64,000 nucleotides of DNA from Thiorhodovibrio winogradskyi (GCF_036208045.1 NZ_CP121472.1:558001-622000); one strand, 5' to 3'; counted from the first letter of the stretch, positions 19,235 to 29,597 are shown. The notes: a model not told the origin generated them from the letters alone. Numbers and translations: made by a program.

Positions 19235-20194
19235 ATGGACCCTCTCTCGCCTGACTTACTCGCTGACACCCGGGATCTGATCACCATTGGGGATTTTGTC
19301 CGTTGGGCCAGCAGCCGTTTCAACCAGGCTGGCCTCTTCTTCGGTCATGGCACTGGCAATGCTGTGGATGAGGCCTGTTGGCTGATTGCCGCTGCCTTGC
19401 ATCTCTCGTTGCCGCTGACTCCCGATCTGTACCCCTGTCGTCTGACGCCGAGCGAGCGAGCCGAGGTGATCGCTCTGCTCGAACGGCGCGTGCGTGAGCG
19501 CATTCCAGCCGCCTATCTGACGGGGTATGCCTGGTTTGCCGGGCTTGAATTCGCCGTGGATGAGGCGGTTATGATTCCGCGCTCGCCCATCGCGGAGTTA
19601 ATCCAACATCAGTTCGAGCCCTGGCTCGACCTAGATCAGATGACGGCGGTGCTTGATCTTTGTGCCGGCAGTGGCTGTATCGGCATCGCCACCGCCGCTT
19701 ACCTGCCGCGCGCGCGAGTGGATCTGGCGGAGCGCTCGGCGGAGGCCCTGCGGGTCGCGAGCGAGAATGTGCGGCGCCTGATGAATGATGCCGGTCTGCA
19801 AGAGCGAGTCCGGGTGATCGAATCGGACCTATTTAGCGCGCTTGGTGGCTGCCGCTACGACCTCATCCTGTCCAACCCGCCCTATGTCGGGCGCGCCGAA
19901 CTGGCCGCCTTGCCCCCAGAGTACGCGCACGAGCCCGAAGCCGCCTTCGCGGCCGGTGCGGAGGGGCTTGATCTGGTGCTGCGTATTTTGCATCAGGCGC
20001 CGGATTATTTGAGCGAACAGGGTGCGCTGATCCTCGAAGTTGGCAACACAGCGGACCTGTTGCAGGAGCGCTTGTCGCGGGTGCCTTTTGTCTGGCTTGA
20101 ATTTGAGCATGGCGGCGAGGGCGTTTTTCTGCTCCATCGCGAGCAGCTGATCGACTATCATGACCAGTTCGCACAGGCTATGGCAGCCCCCTGA
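19235..20194 (+). CDS. prmB: 50S ribosomal protein L3 N5-glutamine methyltransferase PrmB
   Basis: Methylates a glutamine of ribosomal protein L3 using S-adenosylmethionine. The SAM-binding motif I is VLDLCAGSGCIG and the catalytic N5-Gln methyltransferase motif is NPPY (in LILSNPPYVG). The N-terminal helical region (IGDFVRWASSRFNQAGLFFGHGTGNAVDEA) is typical of PrmB rather than PrmC. The ATG at 19235 matches the family N-terminus; the frame is open to 19160. About 319 residues. hemN starts 55 bp downstream. Confidence 0.93.
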   Translation: MDPLSPDLLADTRDLITIGDFVRWASSRFNQAGLFFGHGTGNAVDEACWLIAAALHLSLPLTPDLYPCRLTPSERAEVIALLERRVRERIPAAYLTGYAWFAGLEFAVDEAVMIPRSPIAELIQHQFEPWLDLDQMTAVLDLCAGSGCIGIATAAYLPRARVDLAERSAEALRVASENVRRLMNDAGLQERVRVIESDLFSALGGCRYDLILSNPPYVGRAELAALPPEYAHEPEAAFAAGAEGLDLVLRILHQAPDYLSEQGALILEVGNTADLLQERLSRVPFVWLEFEHGGEGVFLLHREQLIDYHDQFAQAMAAP

Positions 20195-20249
20195 CACCTG
20201 GGGCTTGCCGCGGCCCGCGCTTCAACTTCCAACAGCTAGCGAAAGAACC

Positions 20250-21671
20250 ATGCTTGACCAACCGCAGACCACCCAAGCTCGGATGGCGGATCAGCGCACC
20301 GTCTTCGATCTCGATCTTATCAAGCGCTACGACCAGAGTGGCCCGCGTTACACCTCCTACCCCACCGCGGTGGAGTTTAACGAGGGCTTTGACGAAGTCG
20401 CCTATCGCGCCACCTGCGAGCGCAGCAATGCGAGCAAACGCCCGCTGTCACTGTATTTTCACATTCCCTTCTGCGACACCCTGTGCTTTTATTGCGCCTG
20501 CAACAAGGTGGCCACCAAGGATCGCAGCCTCGCACAGCCTTACCTGGAGCGTCTGTACCGCGAGATGGAAATGCAAAGCGCGCTCTTCGATAATGACCGG
20601 GTGGTCGAGCAGTTGCACTGGGGCGGCGGCACTCCGACCTTCATCAGTCAGCAGCAGATGCGTGAGCTGATGGAGCAGACGCGCAAGTCTTTTCGTCTGC
20701 TTGATGACGATAGCGGTGAATATTCCATCGAGATCGACCCGCGCGAGGCCGGCGGCGACACCGTCCAACTGCTGCGCGAGCTGGGCTTTAATCGCATGAG
20801 CCTGGGGGTGCAGGATTTTGACCCCAAGGTGCAGAAAGCCGTCAACCGCATTCAGACCGAAGCCGAGACCATGGCGGTGCTCGAGGCGGCGCGCAAGGTC
20901 GGCTTTGGCTCCATTAGTATCGATCTGATCTACGGCCTGCCGTTCCAGGATCCCGAGGAGTTCAGCCGGACGCTCGATAAGGTCATTGAGGCCGAGCCGG
21001 AGCGGGTATCGGTGTTTAATTACGCCCATCTGCCTTCGCGTTTCAGCCCGCAGCGGCGCATCAAGGATGAGGATCTGCCGCCACCCCAGGTCAAGCTCGA
21101 TATCCTGCAAATGACCATTGAGCGCCTGACCGACGCCGGCTGGCTTTACATCGGCATGGACCACTTCGCCCGCCCGGACGATGAGTTGGCGCTGGCGCAA
21201 CGCAATGGCACCCTGTATCGCAACTTCCAGGGCTATTCCACTCACGCCGATGCGGATCTGATCGGTTTGGGTGTCACTTCCATCGGCAAGGTGGCCAACA
21301 CCTATGGCCAGAATCAGCGTGAGATGGACGCCTACAACGCGGCCATCGACGCCGGGCGCCTGGCGGTGTTTCGCGGCATTGAACTCAATCGCGACGATGA
21401 ACTGCGCCGCGACGTCATTACGCGACTCATCTGCAACTTCAAGCTCGACTATGCCGAGGTCGAGCGTGCGTGGGATATCAAGTTCGCCGAGTATTTCGCC
21501 ACCGGCCTCGCCAGGCTTCAGGGCATGGAGGCCGACGGCCTGCTGGAAACCGACGCCAGCGGCATTCGCGTGCTGCCCAAGGGTCGGCTGTTGATTCGCA
21601 ATATTTGCATGGTGTTTGATGCCTATCGCGAAGCAACGCAGGGCGCTGGTGGATTCTCGAAAGTCATCTAA
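20250..21671 (+). CDS. hemN: Oxygen-independent coproporphyrinogen III dehydrogenase HemN
   Basis: Radical SAM enzyme that converts coproporphyrinogen III to protoporphyrinogen IX without oxygen. The CxxxCxxC motif is at Cys75-Cys79-Cys82 with the extra Cys84 (FCDTLCFYCAC), as in E. coli HemN. Other family blocks are GPRYTSYPTA, HWGGGTPTF, GLPFQ and GYSTHADADLIGLGVTSIG. The start at 20250 gives 473 residues; an upstream in-frame ATG at 20160 overlaps prmB and is less likely. An anaerobic route to tetrapyrroles suits a facultative or anaerobic lifestyle. Confidence 0.96.
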   Translation: MLDQPQTTQARMADQRTVFDLDLIKRYDQSGPRYTSYPTAVEFNEGFDEVAYRATCERSNASKRPLSLYFHIPFCDTLCFYCACNKVATKDRSLAQPYLERLYREMEMQSALFDNDRVVEQLHWGGGTPTFISQQQMRELMEQTRKSFRLLDDDSGEYSIEIDPREAGGDTVQLLRELGFNRMSLGVQDFDPKVQKAVNRIQTEAETMAVLEAARKVGFGSISIDLIYGLPFQDPEEFSRTLDKVIEAEPERVSVFNYAHLPSRFSPQRRIKDEDLPPPQVKLDILQMTIERLTDAGWLYIGMDHFARPDDELALAQRNGTLYRNFQGYSTHADADLIGLGVTSIGKVANTYGQNQREMDAYNAAIDAGRLAVFRGIELNRDDELRRDVITRLICNFKLDYAEVERAWDIKFAEYFATGLARLQGMEADGLLETDASGIRVLPKGRLLIRNICMVFDAYREATQGAGGFSKVI

Positions 21672-21680
21672 GCCTCATGG

Positions 21681-21770
21681 GGGCGTGCCATCTTGGCGCG
21701 TCATGAAGCGGCTAGAAGCCGCTTCTACACCAGATGAAACACCCACATTTGGAATTGCCGAATTTGCAAT
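21681..21770 (-). repeat. Dispersed double-palindrome element, copy B (inverted)
   Basis: The same two hairpins as at 16420-16499, in the opposite orientation: GGGCGTGCCATCTTGGCGCG then GAAGCGGCT-AGA-AGCCGCTTC, followed by the lead-in CAGATGAAACACCCACATTT. It fills most of the gap between hemN and tig. Confidence 0.85.
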
Positions 21771-21877
21771 TGATGGCTGGAAGTGGAGTGCGCATGGCGG
21801 TTAGAATGCAAGGTTTTGCGTTGACCGGGGTGAATGCTGTCCCGGGCGTGATGGTGGAAATCAGGAGATAGAGGTTC

Positions 21878-23167
21878 ATGCAAGTATCTGTGCAGGCTGG
21901 TGAGGGACTCAAGCGTGAGATGCGCGTGGACCTTTCGGCCGATGAGATTGAGGCGGAGATCGACAAGCGTCTGCAACGCTTTGCACGCTCGGCGCGGATA
22001 CCCGGGTTTCGTCCGGGAAAAGTGCCGGTGCGGGTGTTGCGCCAGCAGTATGGCGATCAGCTGCGCAACGAAGTGTTTGGCGAGATGGTGCAATCCTCCT
22101 TTCCGGCCGCTTTGGAGCAGGAAGAGCTCAAGCCCGCTGGCATGCCTAACATCGAGCCGGATATTGACCAAAAAAACCGGCGGTATTCGTATACAGCCAG
22201 TTTTGAGGTATTTCCCGTCGTCGAGCTTCGGTCCCTGGCCGGGGCGACCATCAAACGGCCGCTGGCCGAGATTGCCGAGGCGGATGTCGATCAGATGATC
22301 GAGCGGCTACGCCAGCAGCGACGCGAGTGGGTTACAGTTGAACGTGGTGCGTGCACAGGCGACCAAGTCAGTATCGCATTTACAGGGACCATTGACGGCG
22401 AGACTTTCGACGGTGGCACGGCCGATGATTATAGGGTGGAGATCGGTGCTGGTCGCATGCTCGCCGGCTTCGAGGATCAGCTCATCGGCGCCGCGGCCGC
22501 TGACGCGCGCGAGTTCGACTTGCGGTTTCCAGAGGATTATCGCACCGAGCATCTGGCCGGTAAGCAAGTGCACTTCGAGGTAAAGGTCCACAAAGTCCAG
22601 GAGTCCAAGCTCCCCGAGGTCGACGCTGCCTTCATTCAGGAGATGGGCGTCAGCAGTGGTGAGGTGGCTGATTTCCGCATTGATGTGCGCGAGACCATGG
22701 AACGGGAACTCCGCCAGCGCATTGATGAGATCATTAAATCACGGGTGTTGGATGCCTTGATCGAGGCAAACCCCACCGACTTGCCTCAGTCGTTGATCGA
22801 TCAGGAGGCACGGGCCATTCGTGAGTCGCTCACCAAGTCTGTCAACAACCAGCCGTTGCCGTTTCCCGAATCCTTTTTTACTGAGACCGCACGTCGCCGT
22901 GTGGCAACTGGCCTGCTGATCAATGAGGCGGTCAAGCACTATGAGCTCAGCATCGGTGACGATGCCGTGCGCGCCAAGCTCCAGGCGCTGGCGGCAGGCT
23001 ACGAGCAGCCGCGGGAAGTGATCAACTACTATCTGGCCGATCAGGAACGTTTGTCTCAGGTTCGCGCCTCCCTGCTCGAGGAGATGGTGGTTGCGCGTCT
23101 GCTCGAAGAGGCCCGGGTCGAGGATGAGCCCAAGACCTTTTTCGAGTTGACGGGAACCGAGCAGTAG
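21878..23167 (+). CDS. tig: Trigger factor
   Basis: Ribosome-associated chaperone and peptidyl-prolyl isomerase that receives nascent chains. The 429 residues hold the N-terminal ribosome-binding domain with the signature GFRPGKVPVRVLRQQYG (about 45-61), the FKBP-like PPIase domain (about 155-240, with FTGTIDGETFDGG) and the helical C-terminal chaperone domain. It heads the conserved tig-clpP-clpX-lon-hupB-ppiD block. Confidence 0.97.
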   Translation: MQVSVQAGEGLKREMRVDLSADEIEAEIDKRLQRFARSARIPGFRPGKVPVRVLRQQYGDQLRNEVFGEMVQSSFPAALEQEELKPAGMPNIEPDIDQKNRRYSYTASFEVFPVVELRSLAGATIKRPLAEIAEADVDQMIERLRQQRREWVTVERGACTGDQVSIAFTGTIDGETFDGGTADDYRVEIGAGRMLAGFEDQLIGAAAADAREFDLRFPEDYRTEHLAGKQVHFEVKVHKVQESKLPEVDAAFIQEMGVSSGEVADFRIDVRETMERELRQRIDEIIKSRVLDALIEANPTDLPQSLIDQEARAIRESLTKSVNNQPLPFPESFFTETARRRVATGLLINEAVKHYELSIGDDAVRAKLQALAAGYEQPREVINYYLADQERLSQVRASLLEEMVVARLLEEARVEDEPKTFFELTGTEQ

Positions 23168-23190
23168 CAGGGTGGTCCACTCGGTTTTTT
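23155..23190 (+). terminator. Candidate Rho-independent terminator overlapping the tig stop codon
   Basis: AACCGAG (23155-23161) pairs with CTCGGTT (23180-23186), and the T tract runs to 23190. A smaller GTGG/CCAC stem sits in the loop. The 5' arm is inside the last tig codons. It could attenuate read-through from tig into clpP. Confidence 0.5.
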
Positions 23191-23236
23191 CATCCAGATT
23201 GACATTGCCATTTACCTTCGCGGGAGAGAGTACAAG

Positions 23237-23917
23237 ATGGAACGCAGCCTGATTCACGGTGGGACCAACAACGGGGTCAACGGCGGGAACGCAAGCAGGG
23301 CCTGGGATCCCCAGGGACTTGGCTTGGTGCCTATCGTTGTCGAGCAGACGGCGCGCGGCGAGCGCTCCTTTGATATCTTCTCCCGTCTGCTCAAGGAGCG
23401 GGTCATCTTTCTGGTTGGGCCTGTGGATGATCACACGGCTAATCTGGTGGTTGCGCAGATGCTGTTTCTTGAGTCCGAGAATCCGGACAAAGATATCCAC
23501 TTCTATATCAACTCGCCTGGCGGGTCAGTGACCGCGGGGCTGGCCATTTACGACACCATGTGTTTCATCCGCCCGGATGTCAGTACCATGTGCGTGGGAC
23601 AGGCCGCCAGCATGGGCGCATTGCTGCTTGCCGGTGGAACCGCGGGCAAGCGCTTTTGCTTGCCTCATTCGCGCATGATGATTCATCAGCCACTGGGAGG
23701 CTTTCAGGGGCAGGCCAGTGATATCGACATCCACGCACGCGAGATCCTCAAAATTCGCGAGCAACTCAATCGCATCTTCTCGCACCATACTGGACAGCCG
23801 ATTGAGAAAATCGCCGATGATACCGAACGTGATCGCTTTCTCGGCGGCGACGAGGCGGTGGACTATGGTCTGATCGACAAAGTTATCGATAAACGCGAGA
23901 TGCCAGTAAAATCCTGA
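23237..23917 (+). CDS. clpP: ATP-dependent Clp protease proteolytic subunit
   Basis: Tetradecameric serine peptidase that degrades substrates unfolded by ClpX or ClpA. The catalytic triad is Ser125 ([11 protein letters not shown]), His150 ([11 protein letters not shown]) and Asp199 (DTERDRF), with the same spacings as in E. coli ClpP. At 226 residues it has a Gly/Asn-rich N-terminus about 15 residues longer than usual, which probably includes a processed propeptide. An AGAGAG-type ribosome-binding site precedes the ATG. Confidence 0.97.
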   Translation: MERSLIHGGTNNGVNGGNASRAWDPQGLGLVPIVVEQTARGERSFDIFSRLLKERVIFLVGPVDDHTANLVVAQMLFLESENPDKDIHFYINSPGGSVTAGLAIYDTMCFIRPDVSTMCVGQAASMGALLLAGGTAGKRFCLPHSRMMIHQPLGGFQGQASDIDIHAREILKIREQLNRIFSHHTGQPIEKIADDTERDRFLGGDEAVDYGLIDKVIDKREMPVKS

Positions 23918-24234
23918 GTCAACAAGATCCTGATTTGCAGGGCAAGATGGATGGTAACGACAGTTCTTGTCGACCCTGTCCCGGGGATGTTCGCCCAAGC
24001 CTTTCAATTCGATGCCAGTCCTGACCGCCTTGGTTATCGGGCGGAAGGTCGCTATGATGGGGATCAGTCACTGAACGGCAGGTATCCGCCGGTTCGCGCG
24101 CGGTGCGCGTCCGGCGCCGGCTTCAAGGTCGTGGGACAGTTCAACAGGTAAGGCTCCAAGCCCCAACGACCCCAGTCCCATTGGCCCCAGCCCTATTGGC
24201 CAGCCCTATTGGTTAGAGACGGTGTTTGGAAATT
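23918..24234. other. clpP-clpX intergenic region with short repeats
   Basis: 317 bp without a convincing gene. Its 3' part (24172-24212) has three imperfect copies of a 13-14 bp unit, CCAGCCCTATTGG / CCAGTCCCATTGGC, ending just before the clpX ribosome-binding region. I see no clear promoter or terminator. Confidence 0.6.
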
Positions 24235-25515
24235 ATGAGCGGAAACAGCCACGGCAAGCACGACGACGGGAAACTTCTCTACTGCTCTTTCTGCGGTAAG
24301 AGTCAACACGAGGTCCGCAAGCTGATTGCCGGCCCCTCGGTGTTTATCTGCGATGAGTGCGTTGATCTGTGCAACGACATCATCCGCGAGGAAATGCAGG
24401 AGACGGCGGATGAGGCGACCAGCAAGCTGCCAAAGCCGCGCGAGATCAACGACAGCCTCGATCAATACGTCATTGGCCAGGAGCACGCCAAAAAGGTGCT
24501 TTCGGTGGCTGTTTACAATCACTACAAGCGCATGGAACTCTCCGGCGGCAAGGACGAGGTCGAGATCGCCAAGAGCAATATACTGCTCATTGGTCCCACC
24601 GGCTCTGGCAAGACCCTGCTGGCTGAAACCCTCGCCCGGCTGCTCAATGTCCCCTTCACCATCGCCGACGCCACCACTCTGACCGAGGCCGGTTATGTTG
24701 GCGAGGACGTCGAGAACATCATCCAGAAGTTGCTGCAGAAGTGCGACTACGATGTCGAAAAAGCGCAAACCGGCATCGTCTACATCGATGAAATCGACAA
24801 AATTTCGCGTAAGGCGGACAACCCTTCCATCACTCGCGATGTGTCTGGTGAAGGTGTGCAGCAGGCACTGTTGAAGCTGATCGAGGGAACTATCGCCTCG
24901 GTGCCCCCCCAAGGCGGGCGTAAGCATCCGCAGCAGGAGTTCCTGCAGGTGGATACCTCAAGTATTCTGTTTATCGTGGGAGGGGCCTTTGCCGGTCTCG
25001 ACCGCATCATCCGCACGCGTTCCAAGAAAGGGGGCATCGGTTTCTCGGCCGAGGTTCACAGCCAGGACGATGACAAGCAGATGACCGAGCTTCTGAGCGC
25101 CGTGGAGCCCGAGGATTTGATTCGCTACGGCCTGATTCCGGAGTTCGTCGGGCGCCTGCCGGTGATGGCCACGCTTGAGGAACTTGATGAAGATGCGCTG
25201 GTGCGTATCCTGACCGAGCCCAAGCATTCCCTTTACCGGCAATACAAGCGCCTGTTCGAGATGGAAGGTGTTGATCTTGAGCTGCGCGAGGACGCTCTGC
25301 GCACCATTGCCATCAAGGCGATGGAGCGAAAAACCGGGGCACGCGGGTTGCGGACCATCATGGAGCAGACACTGCTCGATACCATGTATGACCTGCCGTC
25401 AATGGACAATGTTAGCAAGATCACCGTTGATCGCTCGGTCATTCTTGGCGAAAACCCGCCGTTCATTCTCTATGAAGGCGGCGAACCAAAGGTGATGGCG
25501 GATGAGTCCGCGTGA
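24235..25515 (+). CDS. clpX: ATP-dependent Clp protease ATP-binding subunit ClpX
   Basis: AAA+ unfoldase that feeds proteins into ClpP. The N-terminal C4 zinc finger is CSFCGKS...CDECVDLC. The ATPase core has Walker A GPTGSGKT, Walker [10 protein letters not shown], pore loop GYVGEDVEN and the IGF-type loop GIGFSAEV that docks to ClpP. The ATG at 24235 gives the standard MSGNS start and 426 residues; an in-frame TTG nine bases upstream is less likely. Confidence 0.97.
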   Translation: MSGNSHGKHDDGKLLYCSFCGKSQHEVRKLIAGPSVFICDECVDLCNDIIREEMQETADEATSKLPKPREINDSLDQYVIGQEHAKKVLSVAVYNHYKRMELSGGKDEVEIAKSNILLIGPTGSGKTLLAETLARLLNVPFTIADATTLTEAGYVGEDVENIIQKLLQKCDYDVEKAQTGIVYIDEIDKISRKADNPSITRDVSGEGVQQALLKLIEGTIASVPPQGGRKHPQQEFLQVDTSSILFIVGGAFAGLDRIIRTRSKKGGIGFSAEVHSQDDDKQMTELLSAVEPEDLIRYGLIPEFVGRLPVMATLEELDEDALVRILTEPKHSLYRQYKRLFEMEGVDLELREDALRTIAIKAMERKTGARGLRTIMEQTLLDTMYDLPSMDNVSKITVDRSVILGENPPFILYEGGEPKVMADESA

Positions 25516-25766
25516 GGGTTGATCCGTCGATCAGTCACGCAGCCGCGACAAACTGCTGGTTGTCGTCGGTCCGGCAAGAGATCGGCGTGCCGCATGTGCA
25601 AAGCCCTGTCCGCTCGTTGAAGCCGGGCGCGCCTGCCCTGATATCCCGCCAAGTGGATTGCCAGATATGGATGCCAGATATCCATCATTGTCTCCCAGTC
25701 TCTACTCACTTGCCCGACGGCGCGCCTAAGCGTGAGTCGCGGGGCAAATAACCGCGAGAATCTCTG

Positions 25767-28220
25767 ATGGCGAAGACCCCCTCCCCGGAAAGATATGTCA
25801 CCCAGGTGCCGCAGGATGTTGCCGTGCTGCCTCTGCGGGATGTGGTTGTCTACCCACATATGGTGATTCCACTCTTCGTTGGGCGCGAAAAATCCATTAT
25901 CGCGCTCGATGCGGCCATGACCAGCGACAAGCAGATTCTGCTGCTGGCACAAAAGCATGCGGATGTCGATGATCCAGATATCAAGGATCTGTACCGCATC
26001 GGTACCCTGGCCAACATCCTACAGTTGCTGAAATTACCCGATGGGACCGTCAAGGTGCTGGTCGAGGGTAATCATCGCGCCGAGGCGACCAAGTTCATTA
26101 GCACCACGGATTACTTTGGCGCCATGGCCTTGCCATTGCGCGAGCAACTCAAGGCTGACGAGCGCGAGCAGGAGGTGCTGATGCGCTCCTCGGTCTCCTT
26201 GTTCGACCAGTATGTCAAGCTCAACAAGAAGGTTCCGCCGGAGGTGCTGACATCACTCGCGAGCATTGACGAGCCTGGTCGCCTGGCCGATACCATGGCG
26301 GCGCACATGGCGCTCAAATTGGATGAAAAGCAGCGCGTGCTTGAAATTGTTGATATCCAAGAGCGCCTTGAGCACCTGATGGGGCTGATGGAGTCTGAAA
26401 ACGACAATCTGCAGATGGAAAAGCGGATTCGCGGGCGTGTTAAAAAGCAGATGGAAAAAAATCAGCGCGAGTACTATCTGAATGAGCAAATGAAGGCCAT
26501 TCAGAAGGAGTTGGGTGAGCTTGAAGACGCACCCAACGAACTCGAGGATCTTGGCAGGCGCATCAACGAGGCGGGCATGCCCAAGGATGTGCATGAGAAA
26601 GCCGTGGGCGAGCTTAACAAGCTCAAGCTCATGTCGCCCATGTCGGCCGAGGCGACAGTCGTTCGCAATTACATCGACACCCTGGTGTCGGTGCCCTGGA
26701 AGAAGCGCTCTCGAATCCGAAACGACATTCGCGTCGCGGAATCGGTGCTAGATGCCGATCATTTCGGGCTGGAAAAAGTCAAGGAGCGCATTCTTGAATA
26801 TCTTGCGGTACAGCAGCGTGTGCGCAAGCTTAAGGGGCCAATTCTGTGCCTGGTCGGGCCGCCTGGGGTGGGCAAGACATCTCTGGGACAATCGATCGCG
26901 CGTGCCACCAACCGCAAGTTCGTGCGCATGTCCTTGGGTGGGGTGCGTGATGAGGCTGAAATTCGCGGCCACAGACGCACCTATATCGGCGCCTTACCGG
27001 GCAAAATCATCCAGAACCTGGCCAAGGCGGGATCGCGCAATGCCTTCTTCCTGCTCGATGAGATCGACAAGATGGCCATGGATTTTCGGGGCGACCCGGC
27101 CTCGGCGCTGCTTGAAGTGCTGGATCCCGAGCAAAACCATACCTTCAACGATCATTACCTGGAGGTCGATTTCGATCTGTCGGAAGTGATGTTTGTCGCC
27201 ACGGCCAATACGCTGAACATTCCGCCGGCGCTGCTTGATCGCATGGAGGTGATCCGGCTCTCGGGTTATACCGAGGACGAAAAGGTCAATATCGCCGAGC
27301 GCTATTTACTCCCAAAACAGATGAAACACAATGGGGTCAAACGCGGTGAACTGTCCATTCGTGAAGCCTCCCTGCGAGATACAGTGCGTTACTACACTCG
27401 CGAGGCTGGAGTGCGGAACCTTGAGCGCGAGGTATCAAAGATTTGCCGCAAGGTGGTGAAGGAAGTCTTGCTAAAGAAGCGGGACTCGGCCATCGTGATC
27501 ACGCCCAAAAGCTTGGAAAAGTATCTGGGTGTTCAGCGTTTCCGCTTTGGTCGCGCTGACGAGCATGATCGTATCGGACAGGTAACGGGTCTGGCGTGGA
27601 CGGAAGTGGGTGGTGAGCTGCTGCGCATTGAGTCCGCGCTGGTGCCCGGCAAGGGCAAGTTCACCTATACCGGTCAGCTCGGTGATGTGATGCAGGAGTC
27701 CATCCAGGCGGCGCTCACAGTGGTGCGCAGTCGTGCTGAATCCCTTGGGATCGATAGCGATTTCCACCAAAAATTTGATTTGCACATTCATGTGCCCGAG
27801 GGTGCCACGCCCAAGGATGGTCCCAGTGCGGGCGTGGCCATGTGCACGGCCATGGTGTCCGCCTTGACTAAGGTTCCAGTGCGGTCATCGGTGGCCATGA
27901 CGGGCGAGATCACTCTGCGCGGCGAGGTCTTGCCGATCGGAGGGCTCAAGGAAAAGCTTCTGGCGGCGCATCGCGGCGGCATCGAAATGGTGCTGATCCC
28001 GCACGAAAACGAGCGCGATCTGGTTGAGATTCCCAAGAACATCAAACAGCACCTGGACATTCGTCCAATCCGCTGGATTGACGAGGTATTTGAACATGCA
28101 TTGACCGTAGTGCCTCGTCCGACTCTGCGCGCCGATGATGATGCCGAGGCTGAAATCATCGGGCCGCCTGAATCCGAGACAAAGCCGCGTCAACCAGAGG
28201 GTGCGCGTACGCATCACTGA
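25767..28220 (+). CDS. lon: ATP-dependent protease Lon
   Basis: Cytosolic AAA+ serine protease for damaged and regulatory proteins. The N-terminal LON substrate domain begins with [21 protein letters not shown], followed by the coiled-coil region, Walker [12 protein letters not shown] (about residues 362-372), Walker [11 protein letters not shown], and the protease domain with the Ser687-Lys730 dyad ([19 protein letters not shown]). The 817 residues include a short acidic C-terminal tail. The 250 bp upstream contain an inverted ATGGAT/ATCCAT pair near 25665-25685 but no clear heat-shock promoter that I could identify. Confidence 0.97.
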   Translation: MAKTPSPERYVTQVPQDVAVLPLRDVVVYPHMVIPLFVGREKSIIALDAAMTSDKQILLLAQKHADVDDPDIKDLYRIGTLANILQLLKLPDGTVKVLVEGNHRAEATKFISTTDYFGAMALPLREQLKADEREQEVLMRSSVSLFDQYVKLNKKVPPEVLTSLASIDEPGRLADTMAAHMALKLDEKQRVLEIVDIQERLEHLMGLMESENDNLQMEKRIRGRVKKQMEKNQREYYLNEQMKAIQKELGELEDAPNELEDLGRRINEAGMPKDVHEKAVGELNKLKLMSPMSAEATVVRNYIDTLVSVPWKKRSRIRNDIRVAESVLDADHFGLEKVKERILEYLAVQQRVRKLKGPILCLVGPPGVGKTSLGQSIARATNRKFVRMSLGGVRDEAEIRGHRRTYIGALPGKIIQNLAKAGSRNAFFLLDEIDKMAMDFRGDPASALLEVLDPEQNHTFNDHYLEVDFDLSEVMFVATANTLNIPPALLDRMEVIRLSGYTEDEKVNIAERYLLPKQMKHNGVKRGELSIREASLRDTVRYYTREAGVRNLEREVSKICRKVVKEVLLKKRDSAIVITPKSLEKYLGVQRFRFGRADEHDRIGQVTGLAWTEVGGELLRIESALVPGKGKFTYTGQLGDVMQESIQAALTVVRSRAESLGIDSDFHQKFDLHIHVPEGATPKDGPSAGVAMCTAMVSALTKVPVRSSVAMTGEITLRGEVLPIGGLKEKLLAAHRGGIEMVLIPHENERDLVEIPKNIKQHLDIRPIRWIDEVFEHALTVVPRPTLRADDDAEAEIIGPPESETKPRQPEGARTHH

Positions 28221-28757
28221 GTCCGGCCTGATGGCTGTCTGCTAGGAGACAAATGCGCGGGGTTCTTGCGCCTGTTCAAATTCGTCGCGGTGATCCGCCG
28301 GGCGGAGATCTTGTTGTGTGTTTGGTCGCAGCTATTTGTTGCGCAAAGGCCTTGGCTGATTAAGTCGTTTCTTTGTCAATTTGTGTATAATAGAGCGTTG
28401 CATCGCCGGTTCAGGCGATGCTCCGTGGTAACGGAAATGATTCAAATTGTTCATTCTTTGTGCAGCACTGGCCGGCTTTTCCCGCGCGCCTTCGCATAGC
28501 TTGGCAGGCTGATGTCACACTTCGAGCTTTGTTGCACTGTTATTTCTCTTGAGTGCGCGGCTTGACAGGTTGCGGTCATCTCTACAACAATCGCCCACGT
28601 CAGCAGGACTACCCGTGGGGCGTTCCTGTTCAACTGGCCATCTTGACGCATTGGTCGCTTGACGAACTGGCGTGGACCCACTGAGCGGACGACCAGGCCG
28701 GTAGCCGAGCAATGGCAAGAAGGCGTTAAAGAAACGACTACAGCAAGCGGGGGAAGC
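28221..28757. other. Long lon-hupB intergenic region / possible leader
   Basis: 537 bp without a supported gene; the 77-codon frame at 28266-28499 has no family features. It contains a consensus TATAAT at 28386-28391 followed 9 bp later by a strong hairpin (28400-28421). A second promoter-like pair lies at TTGACA (28562-28567) and AACAAT (28586-28591), 18 bp apart. Use of the first would give hupB an untranslated leader of about 360 nt. Confidence 0.5.
28386..28421 (+). promoter_or_regulatory. -10 element followed by a hairpin upstream of hupB
   Basis: TATAAT at 28386-28391 with a TG immediately upstream; I see no good -35 at 17 bp. The expected transcript start falls at the base of GCATCGCC-GGTTCA-GGCGATGC (28400-28421), so the RNA would begin with a stable hairpin. 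Confidence 0.4.
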
Positions 28758-29030
28758 ATGAACAAATCTGAACTAGTCGATACCATGGCCGAGGCGGCGG
28801 ATATCCCAAAAACAGCAGCCGCCAAGGCGTTGGACGGATTCATCGACGCCATCGCGAATGCTCTGAAGGAAGGCGACACCGTCTCCATCATTGGCTTCGG
28901 AAATTTCACGGTGAAGGAGCGCGCAGCTAGAACTGGGCGCAATCCCCAAACCGGAGCCACCATTCAGATTGCTGCCTCAAAATCTCCGTCATTCAAGGCT
29001 GGTAAAGCGCTCAAGGATGCGATAAAATAA
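28758..29030 (+). CDS. hupB: DNA-binding protein HU
   Basis: Nucleoid-associated DNA-bending protein of 90 residues. The family signature [21 protein letters not shown] forms the DNA-binding arm, and the N-terminus [21 protein letters not shown] is standard. The ATG at 28758 has a GGGGGAAG ribosome-binding site; the frame is open about 100 bp further upstream. The position between lon and ppiD matches HupB in other gammaproteobacteria. Confidence 0.95.
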   Translation: MNKSELVDTMAEAADIPKTAAAKALDGFIDAIANALKEGDTVSIIGFGNFTVKERAARTGRNPQTGATIQIAASKSPSFKAGKALKDAIK

Positions 29031-29041
29031 CCCGCTTCAAG

Positions 29042-29096
29042 ATTGAGCTGATCCGCGAGATTAATGCTTAGGTATCGGCTCAAGCTCAATTTTTTA
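29042..29096 (+). terminator. Candidate terminator after hupB
   Basis: ATTGAGC (29042-29048) pairs with GCTCAAT (29084-29090), with additional partial pairing inside the long loop, and a T tract follows to 29095. Confidence 0.5.
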
Positions 29097-29144
29097 TCTG
29101 GCGGCCAAGTAGCCATGCACTTGGTGTAGGGTCTCTTGTAAAGA

Positions 29145-29220
29145 GGGTGCTTAGCTCAGCTGGGAGAGCATCGCCCTTACAAGGCGAGGGTCGCAGGTTC
29201 GATCCCTGCAGCACCCACCA
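29145..29220 (+). tRNA. tRNA-Val (TAC)
   Basis: 76 nt with encoded CCA. The acceptor stem GGGTGCT/AGCACCC, the D arm AGCTCAGCTGGGAGAGC, the anticodon loop CTTACAA and the T arm GGTTCGATCC are all canonical. Close in sequence to E. coli tRNA-Val(UAC). Confidence 0.97.
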
Positions 29221-29293
29221 ATGTGATTTTAGTCGTACCAAACGCCAAAGATGGTGTTACACGATTGAAAGCCTTGACCCTAGGCCCAAATTA

Positions 29294-29345
29294 GCTGCTA
29301 CCAAAATGGCTGCTACCCAAATAACAGCTACCCAAATAACAGCTA
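29294..29345. repeat. Tandem repeat between two tRNA genes
   Basis: Imperfect tandem copies of a 15-16 bp unit, GCTACCCAAATAACA (with GCTACCAAAATGGCT as a variant), lie in the spacer between tRNA-Val and tRNA-Asp. Confidence 0.75.
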
Positions 29346-29438
29346 GAAGCAAATTAAATCGAAGCCGCGAGTGTCGGCAGCCGCAAGTTTTGGCAAGAGC
29401 GGCTAAGTGAACAATCAAGTGCTTCGTTAACGATTTTA

Positions 29439-29515
29439 GGAGTGGTAGTTCAGTCGGTTAGAATACCGGCCTGTCACGCCGGGGGTCGCGGGTTCGAGTC
29501 CCGTCCACTCCGCCA
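29439..29515 (+). tRNA. tRNA-Asp (GTC)
   Basis: 77 nt with encoded CCA. Acceptor stem GGAGTGG/CCACTCC, anticodon loop CTGTCAC with anticodon GTC, and T arm GGTTCGAGTCC. Canonical cloverleaf. Confidence 0.97.
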
Positions 29516-29568
29516 ACAAAGCCGCCTCAGCGGATCAACACAAATGATCCGCTGGACGCGAAAATCTG

Positions 29569-29597
29569 CGGGGTATCCAGTTGGGTACCCCGTTTTT
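29569..29597 (+). terminator. Rho-independent terminator after tRNA-Asp
   Basis: Stem CGGGGTA (29569-29575) / TACCCCG (29586-29592) followed by TTTTT. A second perfect hairpin, GCGGATCA-ACACAAA-TGATCCGC, lies just before it at about 29530-29552. Confidence 0.8.

Noticed and set aside
28266-28499. 77-codon frame upstream of hupB
   Set aside because: It covers the promoter-like TATAAT and hairpin, has Arg/Cys-rich random composition and no ribosome-binding site of note.
29147-29410. 87-codon frame over tRNA-Val
   Set aside because: It translates the tRNA gene and a tandem repeat; not a protein gene.
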